A DNA stretch of 64,000 nt from Flammeovirgaceae bacterium UBA2366 (GCA_002344065.1 DDTK01000001.1:4621-68620); one strand, 5' to 3'; positions 17,384 to 26,210 are shown, numbered from the stretch's first letter. Notes: generated by a model from the sequence alone, not told the origin. Program-made: numbers and translations.

Positions 17384-17823
17384 TGTTGCTTTCAATGTCC
17401 GTCACCATAGTCAGAAACTTTGAGAGCTAAATAAACTGTCAGGTTACAATAAATTTCATTGGAGTTGGAATTAGAATGACAGTCAGAAGAATTAGGATAA
17501 CCAATACTATATAATTTGTTTTTATTGATTTGGAGTCAAGCAGTCTATTTTGCCATTTAACTACCTTTAAAGCTATAATAATTGAAATAATTATGATAGT
17601 AATAAGAATGCAAATTGTCGCCCACTCTTGCAATTCATTGTCTAGAATATATTGCTGAAATAGTAAGACAACTCCAAGAAAGAAAATCATTGATATAATG
17701 AAACTTACCCATCCAGAAAGAATGTTGATTAATATACTTATCCATCTCGGTCTACTAACTTGTCTAGTATGCATAATAGTCAGTTGTCTATATTGTTCAT
17801 TTGTCCCAAACAATACACGCTAA
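17259..17823 (-). mobile_element. Single integron-like gene cassette
   Basis: On the minus strand this 565-bp unit starts after the G of GTTAGCGTG (17824 downward) and contains one small gene. It ends with the attC-like element, whose final core is G/TTGGCC at 17259/17258. The cassette start GTTAGCGTGTATTG and the inner attC arm GTTAGCGTGTGTTG (plus strand, 17375-17388) are inverted copies with one difference. No second attC, attI or integrase gene is present, so it would be a cassette integrated at a secondary site. Boundaries are inferred from the GTT rule. Confidence 0.55.
17439..17813 (-). CDS. Small three-helix membrane protein (cassette cargo)
   Basis: A protein of 111-124 residues. 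The start is either TTG 17813 or, more conventionally, ATG 17774 (MHTRQVSRPRW). There are three hydrophobic segments (about residues 28-52, 64-84 and 98-120 in the longer form) and a Lys/Arg-rich loop before the last. Base composition is clearly more AT-rich than the flanking S46 gene. It starts about 10 bases after the inferred cassette boundary, as cassette genes usually do. No family is recognised. Confidence 0.6.
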   Translation of the reverse strand: MFGTNEQYRQLTIMHTRQVSRPRWISILINILSGWVSFIISMIFFLGVVLLFQQYILDNELQEWATICILITIIIISIIIALKVVKWQNRLLDSKSIKTNYIVLVILILLTVILIPTPMKFIVT

Positions 17824-17867
17824 CAATCTAATATGTGTATTGCACATATTTCCCCTATTTCAAACCC

Positions 17868-20021
17868 TCACTTCAACGTCAGCTCATCAACAATATGCTT
17901 TGCGCCCCCCAATTTGTCGATGCACCATAGCACATAGCGTATGTCTACACAGATGGTACGGTTTAAATCCTTGTCGAAGGCAATTTTATGCGACAGGGCC
18001 TCGTAGTTTCCATCAAAGGCTAACCCGATCAGCTCGCCATTGCCATTCAACACCGGTGAGCCGGAATTGCCGCCTGTAATATCATTGGTGGTAATAAAGT
18101 TCACCACCAGGTCGTTGGTGCGTGCATCTTTGTATGCACCAAAGTCCTTTTTCTTTGCCGCTTCCAGGAGTTCTTTCGGTAAATCAAACTCATAGTCGCC
18201 CGGCTTGTACTTTTCCAGCACACCTTTCATGGTACACACGTAATCATAAAATACGGCATCGCGTGGTCGGTAGGATTTTACACTACCATAACTCAGACGC
18301 ATGGTAAAGTTGGCATCGGGGTACATGGTTTTACCCGGGTTCATCGCCATTACGCCTTTGAGGTACAACCGGCTGAGGTCATTATTGCGGTGGGTAAACT
18401 CCGTAAATTTTGAAGCAAAACGTGTGTTGTAATTTTTCACAAAAGCCGAAACGTAAGCATAGGCCGGGTCATCGCGCAAAACAGAAACCTCGGGCTTGGC
18501 TATAAAGGCTTCCCACCGGGCATCATCAAAAACCATGGTTTTTGAAAACACATCCGCAGCAAACTTTTTATAGGTTTGCTCATCACTCAAGTCGCCATAG
18601 CCGGTGCGCAATCGGGTAAAAAATTCAGTCGGGTGCTGTGAAGATTCTATGTCGGTATAAAACATACGGCTTGTAGCCGCCACAATGTTCTGGTCGGAGG
18701 CTTTGTTTTCATTTTGTAAAAAAATGGTGCGTGTGCGCTTTAAACTTTCCACTACCCTGCTGATTTCTTCAGGGGAAGGTGTATCGCGTGTAAGTGCGGT
18801 TTCCAGGGCCTGCCAGGAGGCGGCATACGCTGCTAACGGAGAACCGAGTATACCTTCATTTAAATAAATACGTTGTTTCGTGTAAGGCCACCAATCTTTG
18901 TACGCCTTATCGTATTCCGAAAATACAGTTTCGTATTCCGGTTTTCCTTTTGCCCATTGAATGAATTTTTCTTCTTCCCTCTTTTTCTGACCGTACACAT
19001 CATACTTTAACAATTGTTGCGCTTCACCGTTAAAAAATTTCCAATAGTTGGCAATGGTGGCATAACTGGAAGCGAGCTGAAGGCGCACTGCATCGCTCTT
19101 CTTCATTTCTTCAAACATCAGTTTCAGACGGGCATCGCGCAGGTTAACAATGGCAGGGTTTTCAATTTCGGTTTTGATTTTTACTCCCAGCGAAGTCTCA
19201 TACCGGTTAGTACTTCCCGGATAACCGAGAATCATGGCATAATCATTTTCCTTAACACCTTTGGTAGAAACATTCAGGTAGTACTTCGGTTTGTAGGGAA
19301 CATTATCAGGCGCATAGGCAGCTGCCTTACCGTCCTTGCTCATATACACCCTGAATACTGCAAAGTCGCCTGTGTGCCGAGGCCATTCCCAGTTATCGGT
19401 ATCGCCACCAAACTTTCCGATGCTTTCGGGTGGTGTGCCGACCAGGCGTACATCGCGGTAACGCTCGTAAACAAAAAGAAGGTATTGGTTATTACGAAAG
19501 AATGGTATCACCCGAGCTTCCAGGTTATTGCCATCAGTAGTGCGTTTAATAATATCATTGGAGATGCTTTGTAGTTTGGAGGCACGCTCTGCACCGCTTA
19601 ATCCTTTCAATGCATCCTCAACTTCTTTGGTAACATCATCAATCCGTACTAAAAACTGAACCGACAAGGAAGGTGCAGGAATTTCTTCAGCTTTGTTTTT
19701 TGCATAGAACCCATCGCGCAAATAATTATTCTCTACCGTACTGGCCGCAGCAATAGCCGCATACCCACAATGGTGATTGGTGAACACCAATCCCTCCCGG
19801 CTCACAATTTCACCGGTGCATCCTCCACCAAAAATTACGATGGCATCTTTTACTGAAGGCTTATTGAGGCTATACAATTGTTCTTTGGTTAGCTTCAATC
19901 CTTTCTTCACCATTTCATTATATACCTGGTCGCCCAGCAAATACATCAGCCACATGCCTTCATCGGCACGAACGAAGCTGAACACCAAAACAAAGAGTAA
20001 GGAGAGTATGCGCTTTTTCAT
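17868..20021 (-). CDS. S46 dipeptidyl peptidase, DPP7-like
   Basis: A 717-residue secreted serine peptidase with a chymotrypsin-like double barrel and a helical lid. It has a signal peptide (about residues 1-19), the catalytic His in TNHHCGY (83-84), the Asp region WEWPRHTGDFAVFR, and the catalytic Ser (about 653) in TGGNSGSPV. The S1-pocket residue 18 positions later is Gly (FDGNYE). In the P. gingivalis enzymes Gly here marks DPP7 (hydrophobic P1) and Arg marks DPP11 (Asp/Glu P1). It probably releases dipeptides in the periplasm for peptide catabolism. Confidence 0.92.
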   Translation of the reverse strand: MKKRILSLLFVLVFSFVRADEGMWLMYLLGDQVYNEMVKKGLKLTKEQLYSLNKPSVKDAIVIFGGGCTGEIVSREGLVFTNHHCGYAAIAAASTVENNYLRDGFYAKNKAEEIPAPSLSVQFLVRIDDVTKEVEDALKGLSGAERASKLQSISNDIIKRTTDGNNLEARVIPFFRNNQYLLFVYERYRDVRLVGTPPESIGKFGGDTDNWEWPRHTGDFAVFRVYMSKDGKAAAYAPDNVPYKPKYYLNVSTKGVKENDYAMILGYPGSTNRYETSLGVKIKTEIENPAIVNLRDARLKLMFEEMKKSDAVRLQLASSYATIANYWKFFNGEAQQLLKYDVYGQKKREEEKFIQWAKGKPEYETVFSEYDKAYKDWWPYTKQRIYLNEGILGSPLAAYAASWQALETALTRDTPSPEEISRVVESLKRTRTIFLQNENKASDQNIVAATSRMFYTDIESSQHPTEFFTRLRTGYGDLSDEQTYKKFAADVFSKTMVFDDARWEAFIAKPEVSVLRDDPAYAYVSAFVKNYNTRFASKFTEFTHRNNDLSRLYLKGVMAMNPGKTMYPDANFTMRLSYGSVKSYRPRDAVFYDYVCTMKGVLEKYKPGDYEFDLPKELLEAAKKKDFGAYKDARTNDLVVNFITTNDITGGNSGSPVLNGNGELIGLAFDGNYEALSHKIAFDKDLNRTICVDIRYVLWCIDKLGGAKHIVDELTLK

Positions 20022-20089
20022 AGAAATAGAAATTAGTGCTCTAAAGTTAGAAATAAGTAAGTAAGTCTAAAAGTGGTAAAGTATAATAC

Positions 20090-20211
20090 GATGATCCGCA
20101 AACATACCACTACCTTCTAGTCATTGCAGGCATTTGACCCGCGATCCCAAACCATCACTGAGATGCCGGCTCAAGAGCCGGCATGACATTTAGGTACGTT
20201 TGCGGATCATC
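20090..20211. mobile_element. MITE-like element with possible target duplication
   Basis: A 122-bp element with 19-bp terminal inverted repeats differing at one base (GATGATCCGCAAAC[A/G]TACC) and an inner perfect hairpin at 20163-20184 (ATGCCGGCTC-AA-GAGCCGGCAT). It is flanked by the direct repeat AAAGTATAA at 20078-20086 and 20214-20222, consistent with a target-site duplication. No coding capacity. It lies in the 259-base gap between the divergent S46 and CHY zinc-finger genes. Confidence 0.65.
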
Positions 20212-20280
20212 AGAAAGTATAAAGCAATCATGCTTTTGAATACACGATTTATCTGATTTTCTTTGGCGCAAAGAAGAATA

Positions 20281-20718
20281 ATGTATACGCTTCGCCACCA
20301 TCTATTTTTAACTATTCTGACCCTTTTCTTTATACAAGTCAAGGCTCAGCATATGCCAGGTGCTATACCTTTAAGTGAGGCAATGGTAAAAGGAACTTCC
20401 GTATTTGGCAAGCCAATAGATAACCAAACCCGCTGCGTTCATTGGCATTCGGAATTGGACATTATTGCTATCAAGTTTAAGTGTTGCAATAAATATTATC
20501 CCTGTTTTTCATGCCATGAAGAAACTACCGATCACAAACCAGAGGTTTGGCCCACCAAAGAATTTATGGAGAAGGCCATCCTTTGCGGAGTGTGTGGCAA
20601 CGAACTGACCATTAATGAATATATGAACTGCGATAACTCCTGCCCAAAGTGTGCTTCCCCATTTAATCCGGGATGCAAGAACCATTATCATTTGTATTTT
20701 GAAACCAGAAAAAAGTAG
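20281..20718 (+). CDS. CHY zinc-finger protein with apparent signal peptide
   Basis: Residues from about 40 to the end follow the CHY zinc-finger family closely: DNQTRCVHWHSELDIIAIKF, then CCNKYYPCFSCHEE, AILCGVCGNELTI, CPKCASPF and NPGCKNHYHLYF, with all zinc-ligand Cys/His in place. Family members are normally small cytosolic proteins (yeast Hot13 is the mitochondrial homologue). Here the ATG at 20281 adds a hydrophobic segment ending VKAQH that looks like a signal peptide. An internal ATG at 20353 would give the cytosolic form. The start choice is therefore important and unresolved. Confidence 0.75.
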   Translation: MYTLRHHLFLTILTLFFIQVKAQHMPGAIPLSEAMVKGTSVFGKPIDNQTRCVHWHSELDIIAIKFKCCNKYYPCFSCHEETTDHKPEVWPTKEFMEKAILCGVCGNELTINEYMNCDNSCPKCASPFNPGCKNHYHLYFETRKK

Positions 20719-20763
20719 AAAGATTCAAGACGTAAGATACAAGACCTGACAGTACAGCCTCCA

Positions 20764-22683
20764 TTGACCTCCACCGAAGAACTTTATAAAACACTTGAAC
20801 TCATCCGCCAGGAACGCCAGGCCGACCTGGAACAGTATAAGCAAAAAGTAATGCTGTTGCCGTTAAGCCGGAAAACCCGGGAAGGCAAAAGCTGGTATCC
20901 GGTACGGCTAAAGCGCCACTACATTGGAACAGGCGAACGACTTATTATTGAAATCGAGCGTACCCAGCAACTTGATCAGCCCCATGTATTTCAATCGGGT
21001 AAAGTGGTGAATGTGTTTTGCAATTCACGCAACACTCCCGAAAAAGAACATGCAGGTGGTGTGATTAATTACGTACGGGATAATACCATGGTAATTACAT
21101 TAAACAGTGATGACCTGCCCGACTGGATAGATGATGCCTTGTTGGGTGTAGATGTGATGTTTGATGAAATGACTTACCGCGAAATGGAATTTGCGTTAAA
21201 AGAAGTGATTAAAGCAGACAAAAATCGAGTAGCAACGCTAAGGGAGATATTATTAGGTTACAAGTTGCCGGTTACCAGTCGCCAGTTACCGGCAACAGGC
21301 GACTGGAAACCGGCAACCTATTTAAACGCGAGTCAGCAGGAAGCCTTACAGAAAATTTTCAACAGCGAAGATGTGGCCATTATTCATGGTCCGCCCGGTA
21401 CGGGAAAAACAACCACGTTAGTTGAAGCTATAAGAGTTACCGTACAGGAAGAAAAACAGGTGTTGGTTACGGCACCCAGCAATGCAGCGGTTGATTTACT
21501 AGTCGATAAACTCAGTGATGCAGGTTTGAATGTGTTGCGCATTGGCCACCCTGCGAGAGTAACGGAACAATCCTTAAGCAAAACATTAGACTCGCGCATT
21601 GCCATGCACGTTCACTTTCGCGAATTGCGCACTATGCGCAGGCGCATGGAACAGTTGCGCAATATGGCCTACAAATACAAACGCGACTTCGGTTACTCCG
21701 AGCGGCAACAACGCAAACTTTTATTGCAAGAGGCTAAAGCACTTAAGGCGGATGCCGATCTTTTGGAGTTTTACATCATCAACGATCTGCTGCAAAACAG
21801 TGAGGTGATTGCCTGTACGCTGGTTGGCGCATCGCACCCTACCCTACGGGGAAAACGATACAAAAGTGTGTTTATTGATGAGGCTGGTCAGGCACTGGAG
21901 CCGGCCTGCTGGATCCCTATACTGCGGGCCGAACGGGTTATTCTGGCAGGTGATCATCATCAACTGACACCTACCGTAAAATCGTTTGAAGCAGCAAAGG
22001 CGGGTTTATCGAAAACCTTATTTGAAAAATGTATTCAACGGCATCCACAAACGGCTGTAATGTTGCAAACACAATACCGGATGCATGAAGACATTATGCG
22101 TTTTTCAGCCAATTATTTTTACCGGAATGAATTGATTGCCCACGAATCGGTGCGAACTACATTGCTTGAACCCGGTATTTCTCCCGTTGACTTTATTGAT
22201 ACTGCCGGTTGTGGATTTACTGAAGCCCAGGATCCGGAAACACTGAGCCGGTTTAATGATGAAGAAGCTCGTCTGCTGATCAGACAAGTAGAAAAACTAA
22301 TTCTTCATTTTGGAGTGGAAAACTGGAATTTTTCAATAGGCATTATAACACCCTACAGTGCCCAGGTTGAGCGACTCATTAAACTTGCAGAAGCATCGGA
22401 CGAACTTTCAACGCTGGCCTCATTTATTACCATTAACACGGTTGATGCTTTTCAAGGACAGGAAAGAGATTTTATTGCTATCAGCCTGGTGCGCTCCAAC
22501 GAAAAAAGTGAGGTGGGCTTTTTAGGTGATATCAGAAGGGTTAATGTGGCCATGACTCGCGCGAAGAAAAAACTTATGATGATCGGTGACAGTGCTACAT
22601 TAGGCACTCACCCATTTTACCTGGAGTTGCTGGAGTATGTACAGACAAAGGGATTTTATAAGAGTGCCTACGAGTTGATGTAG
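20764..22683 (+). CDS. SF1 (Upf1/DNA2-like) helicase
   Basis: A 639-residue superfamily 1B helicase of the IGHMBP2/Upf1 type. Walker A is GPPGTGKTT (about residues 210-218). Motif II is FIDEAGQA, motif III GDHHQLTPT, motif IV QYRMHEDI, motif V VDAFQGQERDF and motif VI VNVAMTRAKKKL. The N-terminal part (about 1-185) is the beta-barrel/stalk region. The only start that retains the usual N-terminus (STEELYKTLELIRQERQADLEQ) is TTG at 20764. A palindrome at 21267-21314 sits in frame just before the ATPase core. Probable role: RNA or DNA unwinding of unknown physiology. Confidence 0.9.
   Translation: MTSTEELYKTLELIRQERQADLEQYKQKVMLLPLSRKTREGKSWYPVRLKRHYIGTGERLIIEIERTQQLDQPHVFQSGKVVNVFCNSRNTPEKEHAGGVINYVRDNTMVITLNSDDLPDWIDDALLGVDVMFDEMTYREMEFALKEVIKADKNRVATLREILLGYKLPVTSRQLPATGDWKPATYLNASQQEALQKIFNSEDVAIIHGPPGTGKTTTLVEAIRVTVQEEKQVLVTAPSNAAVDLLVDKLSDAGLNVLRIGHPARVTEQSLSKTLDSRIAMHVHFRELRTMRRRMEQLRNMAYKYKRDFGYSERQQRKLLLQEAKALKADADLLEFYIINDLLQNSEVIACTLVGASHPTLRGKRYKSVFIDEAGQALEPACWIPILRAERVILAGDHHQLTPTVKSFEAAKAGLSKTLFEKCIQRHPQTAVMLQTQYRMHEDIMRFSANYFYRNELIAHESVRTTLLEPGISPVDFIDTAGCGFTEAQDPETLSRFNDEEARLLIRQVEKLILHFGVENWNFSIGIITPYSAQVERLIKLAEASDELSTLASFITINTVDAFQGQERDFIAISLVRSNEKSEVGFLGDIRRVNVAMTRAKKKLMMIGDSATLGTHPFYLELLEYVQTKGFYKSAYELM
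21267..21314. repeat. In-frame palindrome inside the helicase gene
   Basis: Two 17-bp arms with one mismatch (GCCGGTTACCAGTCGCC at 21267-21283 and GGCGACTGGAAACCGGC at 21298-21314) surround a 14-base loop. It encodes residues around PVTSRQLPATGDWKPA in the linker before Walker A. The layout is that of a REP-like intergenic palindrome, not of normal coding sequence. Confidence 0.7.
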
Positions 22684-22685
22684 GC

Positions 22686-23879
22686 TTACTTAAGTACCCG
22701 CTCTGAAATTTTTCCTGTTGCTTTATTTTTCAAAATCAGTTTCTTAGCGCCATAGTGCGTTACCTCTTCTTTTACCAGGTAATGTTCGGCATCAAATTCG
22801 GTCAAATGGCTATCCTTACCAACACCGGTCCGACCACGCCAAACATCAAGTTTAACAGGTTCCCACAGTTTACTTTTTGCCGAGCGGTAAGCGGCATCCA
22901 GTATGGCATTCACCACATAGCCATCGTAAAATGTCTCTTTAGGTTGTTCACCCCTTTCAAAAGCATTGAACATATCCATAAACATGTGGTTATAGCCTAA
23001 CTCATTCAGTTCATCACCAACCGGGAAAAGCCACCCGGTATTACTCTCTGCTTTCTCAGCCACATAATCTGCACCCTTCCCTGTTGTGAACATTTCAAGT
23101 CCGGTGCGCAAAAAACCATTCGTCCAGATGGTTCCCTCAGAACCCATCACTTCATCGCGCAAATCCAATCCGCCACGAAAGGTCCAACTAACTTCAAATT
23201 GACCTATGGCACCGTTTTCATATTTCACTAACCCAATGGCATGGTCTTCTGCGTCAATAGGCTTCACTTGCGTATCGGCCCAGCACATTACTTCCACCGG
23301 TAAAATATCTTTACCGATATAACTACGAGCAATCTCCACACAGTGGCAACCCAGATCAAGAATGCAACCGCCCCCGGCCTGCTCCATATCCCAAAACCAT
23401 TCACTATGGGGACCAGGATGAGTTTCACGCGACTTCGCCCAGAGAATTCTACCCAACGCACCGTTTTTTACACTCTCATGAGCCTTTAAAAATTTGGGTG
23501 TGTACACCAGGTCTTCGAGGTAGCCATTGAAAATTCCGGCTTTCTCAACAGCTTCAAGCATGCGTTTTGCTTCCTCGGCATTTCGGCCGAGAGGTTTAGT
23601 TACCATCACGGCCTTCTTATGCTTGCAGCACAACATCACGGCTTCTTCATGCAGGTTGTTGGGCAACGAAACACATACCACTTCCACTTCCGGGTGGTTA
23701 ATAGCCTCTTCCATGTTGGTTGTACCAAACGGAACATCATAATCTGTCATAAATTTTTTCACACTCTCATTCCTTCGGGAATAGATGGAAACAATCTTAT
23801 CCCGGTTACGGTAGCCCTGAATAGAGTCCGCATAAAACCTACCGATAAAACCTGTACCCAGCATTGCAATTCTTGCCAT
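22686..23879 (-). CDS. Gfo/Idh/MocA-family oxidoreductase
   Basis: A 397-residue NAD(P)-dependent sugar or inositol dehydrogenase-like protein. The N-terminal Rossmann motif is MLGTGFIGRFYADS (about residues 5-18). VTKPLGRNAEEAKRML is the family's EKPL-type motif with Thr instead of Glu. GGGCILDLGCHCVEIARSYIG (about 170-190) carries the D-x-G-x-H catalytic surroundings. No signal peptide. The substrate cannot be fixed from sequence; homologues act on cyclitols and sugar derivatives. It converges with the helicase gene, with 2 bases between the stops. Confidence 0.88.
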   Translation of the reverse strand: MARIAMLGTGFIGRFYADSIQGYRNRDKIVSIYSRRNESVKKFMTDYDVPFGTTNMEEAINHPEVEVVCVSLPNNLHEEAVMLCCKHKKAVMVTKPLGRNAEEAKRMLEAVEKAGIFNGYLEDLVYTPKFLKAHESVKNGALGRILWAKSRETHPGPHSEWFWDMEQAGGGCILDLGCHCVEIARSYIGKDILPVEVMCWADTQVKPIDAEDHAIGLVKYENGAIGQFEVSWTFRGGLDLRDEVMGSEGTIWTNGFLRTGLEMFTTGKGADYVAEKAESNTGWLFPVGDELNELGYNHMFMDMFNAFERGEQPKETFYDGYVVNAILDAAYRSAKSKLWEPVKLDVWRGRTGVGKDSHLTEFDAEHYLVKEEVTHYGAKKLILKNKATGKISERVLK

Positions 23880-23988
23880 ATCCTTAAAATTTTGTTGAAT
23901 ATACTTGATCTTCCTTCAACAGGTTATATAATAATGACTAAGGGTAAAAAAATAATTGATTATCATTGGCATTCTAAAATCCAACACT

Positions 23989-25647
23989 ATGAAATGTACA
24001 TTTCTGATTCTATCCTTACTTATAATAACCCTTTCCTGTACTGAAAAAGAGGCAACCTTCAAACGGGAAGATGGCTTAAACTCATTTACCGTAGCAGAGC
24101 TTGAGCAGTATTTGAAAACACTTGCCTCCGATGAATTTTTGGGCCGCATGCCGTTTACAGAAGGCGAACGCATTACCCTTAACTACCTGGAAGAACAATA
24201 CAAGGCCCTGGGACTGGAACCCGGTAACGGCAGCAGCTACCTGCAGGAAGTGCCAATGGTGGAAATCACAACCCTGGCGGATCCAACTATGGAAGTAAAA
24301 TCTGCCAAGAATAAATTTTCGCTGGAGGGTTTTAAGGATTATGTACTTTGGACTGAACGAATCGATGAAAAAATTGAGCTCAAAAATGAAGACCTGATCT
24401 TTGCAGGCTTTGGCATTGTGGCGCCAGAGTACAATTGGAATGATTATGAAGGACTGGATGTAAAAGATAAAATTGTTTTGGTGATGGTGAATGATCCAGG
24501 CTTTGGATCGGAAGACGCCTCACGCTTTAAAGGCAACACCATGACTTACTACGGCCGGTGGACCTATAAATTTGAAGAGGCCGCCCGACAGGGTGCAAAA
24601 GGTTTGCTAATTATTCATGACGATGTTGCGGCTGGATACGGTTTTTGGGTTGTTCAGAACAGTTGGAACAAGGCAAAGCTTTATCTGGACACCCGCGGAA
24701 AGAATAATTACTACTGTGCAACCGTGGGTTGGGTATCACAACCTGCTGCAAAAAAATTATTCACAGAAGCTGGCATAGATTGGGCAAGCACCGTATCGGC
24801 TGCACGCCAGCCCGGATTTAAAGGTGCACCCATGAATCTAAAACTCTCTACCAACTTAGCTGTTAAAGCAAAATTCGATAAGTCGCATAACGTGGTAGGG
24901 AAAATTACGGGAACCAAACAACCGGATGAATACATTATCTACTCTTCGCATTGGGACCACTTCGGAATTGGAAAAGCAGATGAAAAAGGCGACAGCATTT
25001 ATAACGGTGCCCTCGACAACGCAAGCGGAACAGCCGCACTGCTTGAATTGGCTAAAGGTTTTTCGTCTTTAAAAACCAAACCAAACCGTACTGTTATTTT
25101 TCTTGCGGTAACGGCTGAAGAACAAGGGTTATGGGGTTCGGAGTACTATGCGCAAAACCCAATCTATCCAAGGGAAAAAACTGTGGCCAACATTAATATC
25201 GATGGCATTAATCCGTATGGTAAAATGAAGGATATTGTAGTAGTTGGCATAGGTCAGTCAGATTTGGAAGATTACCTGAATGAAGAAGCCAAAGCGGCTG
25301 GTCGTTACACTTCGCCCGAACCTAATCCTGTTGCCGGGTACTACTTTCGCTCTGATCATTTCTGTTTTGCCAAGGTGGGTATACCTGCGCTGTACACCAA
25401 CACTGGTATTGATCATGTAGAAAAAGGTGCTGAGTATGGAAAACAATTACAAGATGACTACGTGGCCAAATACTACCACAAGCCTTCCGATGAATATGAT
25501 CCTGCTGTATGGAACCTGGAAGGCGCAGTGGATGACACAAAATTACTATTCAACGTTGGTAAACGCCTGGCCTTTGAAACGAGCTGGCCACAGTGGAAAG
25601 AAGGTTCAGAGTTTAAGGGGATTCGAGATAGCTACATGAATAAATAA
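23989..25647 (+). CDS. M28 family metallopeptidase, PA domain, lipoprotein
   Basis: A protein of about 552 residues anchored by a lipobox (IITLSC, Cys near residue 17). A helical N-terminal part and a PA-domain insertion (about 130-260) precede the co-catalytic zinc peptidase domain. Ligand motifs are in order: SSHWDHFG (His, Asp), GALDNASG (bridging Asp), TAEEQGLWGS (catalytic Glu pair), INIDG (Asp) and FRSDHF (His). The enzyme probably trims N-terminal residues from peptides in the periplasm or at the cell surface. The ATG at 23989 gives the proper signal peptide; the longer frame from 23956 does not. Confidence 0.9.
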   Translation: MKCTFLILSLLIITLSCTEKEATFKREDGLNSFTVAELEQYLKTLASDEFLGRMPFTEGERITLNYLEEQYKALGLEPGNGSSYLQEVPMVEITTLADPTMEVKSAKNKFSLEGFKDYVLWTERIDEKIELKNEDLIFAGFGIVAPEYNWNDYEGLDVKDKIVLVMVNDPGFGSEDASRFKGNTMTYYGRWTYKFEEAARQGAKGLLIIHDDVAAGYGFWVVQNSWNKAKLYLDTRGKNNYYCATVGWVSQPAAKKLFTEAGIDWASTVSAARQPGFKGAPMNLKLSTNLAVKAKFDKSHNVVGKITGTKQPDEYIIYSSHWDHFGIGKADEKGDSIYNGALDNASGTAALLELAKGFSSLKTKPNRTVIFLAVTAEEQGLWGSEYYAQNPIYPREKTVANINIDGINPYGKMKDIVVVGIGQSDLEDYLNEEAKAAGRYTSPEPNPVAGYYFRSDHFCFAKVGIPALYTNTGIDHVEKGAEYGKQLQDDYVAKYYHKPSDEYDPAVWNLEGAVDDTKLLFNVGKRLAFETSWPQWKEGSEFKGIRDSYMNK

Positions 25648-25660
25648 CAATTCAATTTTA

Positions 25661-25698
25661 ATGGTGCTCTATAAGTCATCCATTTTATAGAGCACCAT
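25661..25698. other. Hairpin over the 3' end of the membrane-protein gene
   Basis: Perfect 14-bp arms (ATGGTGCTCTATAA at 25661-25674 and TTATAGAGCACCAT at 25685-25698) lie just after the M28 stop and overlap the last codons of the convergent gene. Neither side has a strong T tract. It could still end both transcripts as a bidirectional stem. Confidence 0.45.
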
Positions 25699-26160
25699 CA
25701 TTCGCTCATCCCCCTTGAGTTTAAGATGACGGCAAACCCGTGAAGGGATCGGCCAGAACAATACAGGAAGGAGCAGACTAGTGATAAAGCCAATGGTCAA
25801 CCACTGATTTTCAGAAAAAAAATAACCGATCGCTAAAAGCAATAAACCAATCGAAAATAAAACTGAACGTACGATAGTTAGGGTGGCATATTTACTAAGC
25901 CGTTCACCCAAACTGAAAATCTTCTGCATCGGCTGAAGTCTGGTGACGAAAATAAAATAGGCCACCAGCCAGACACTAATAACCACACCACCAACCACAT
26001 AGGTAATTTGCTGTTGATACTTGGACAGATCAACAACCAGCACTAACTCAGTTCGAAGTGCCTGATACAAAAAGATAAAGGCAACAAGGGGCACCAGGAG
26101 CAATACAAAAAGAATAGAGTATAGCTTATAAAAGTACTGCCCAATGGAATGGAAGTTCAT
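25669..26160 (-). CDS. Four-helix integral membrane protein
   Basis: A 163-residue protein with four predicted transmembrane helices (about residues 12-33, 50-72, 93-111 and 116-136) and a soluble C-terminal tail (GDERMMVLYKMDDL). I recognise no family. It is divergent from the tetR gene, which starts 86 bases away, so the two may share a regulatory region, although no functional link to paa is known. Confidence 0.6.
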   Translation of the reverse strand: MNFHSIGQYFYKLYSILFVLLLVPLVAFIFLYQALRTELVLVVDLSKYQQQITYVVGGVVISVWLVAYFIFVTRLQPMQKIFSLGERLSKYATLTIVRSVLFSIGLLLLAIGYFFSENQWLTIGFITSLLLPVLFWPIPSRVCRHLKLKGDERMMVLYKMDDL

Positions 26161-26210
26161 GCGCTGCTGGTGATCAATAAGCCAAATTATGGATTTGAAC
26201 TTTCAGCGTG

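Noticed and set aside
17830..17850. Terminator of the S46 gene
   Set aside because: AATATGTG/CACATATT forms an AT-rich hairpin without a T run, and is just outside the inferred cassette. Function not supported.
19014..19574. 186-codon ORF opposite the S46 gene
   Set aside because: Antisense shadow of a well-supported peptidase gene; its translation has no family features.
23893..23921. Operator (TGTTGAA/TTCAACA) before the Gfo/Idh gene
   Set aside because: Only a 7-bp inverted repeat with a 15-base spacer, no promoter box to anchor it and no regulator gene nearby.
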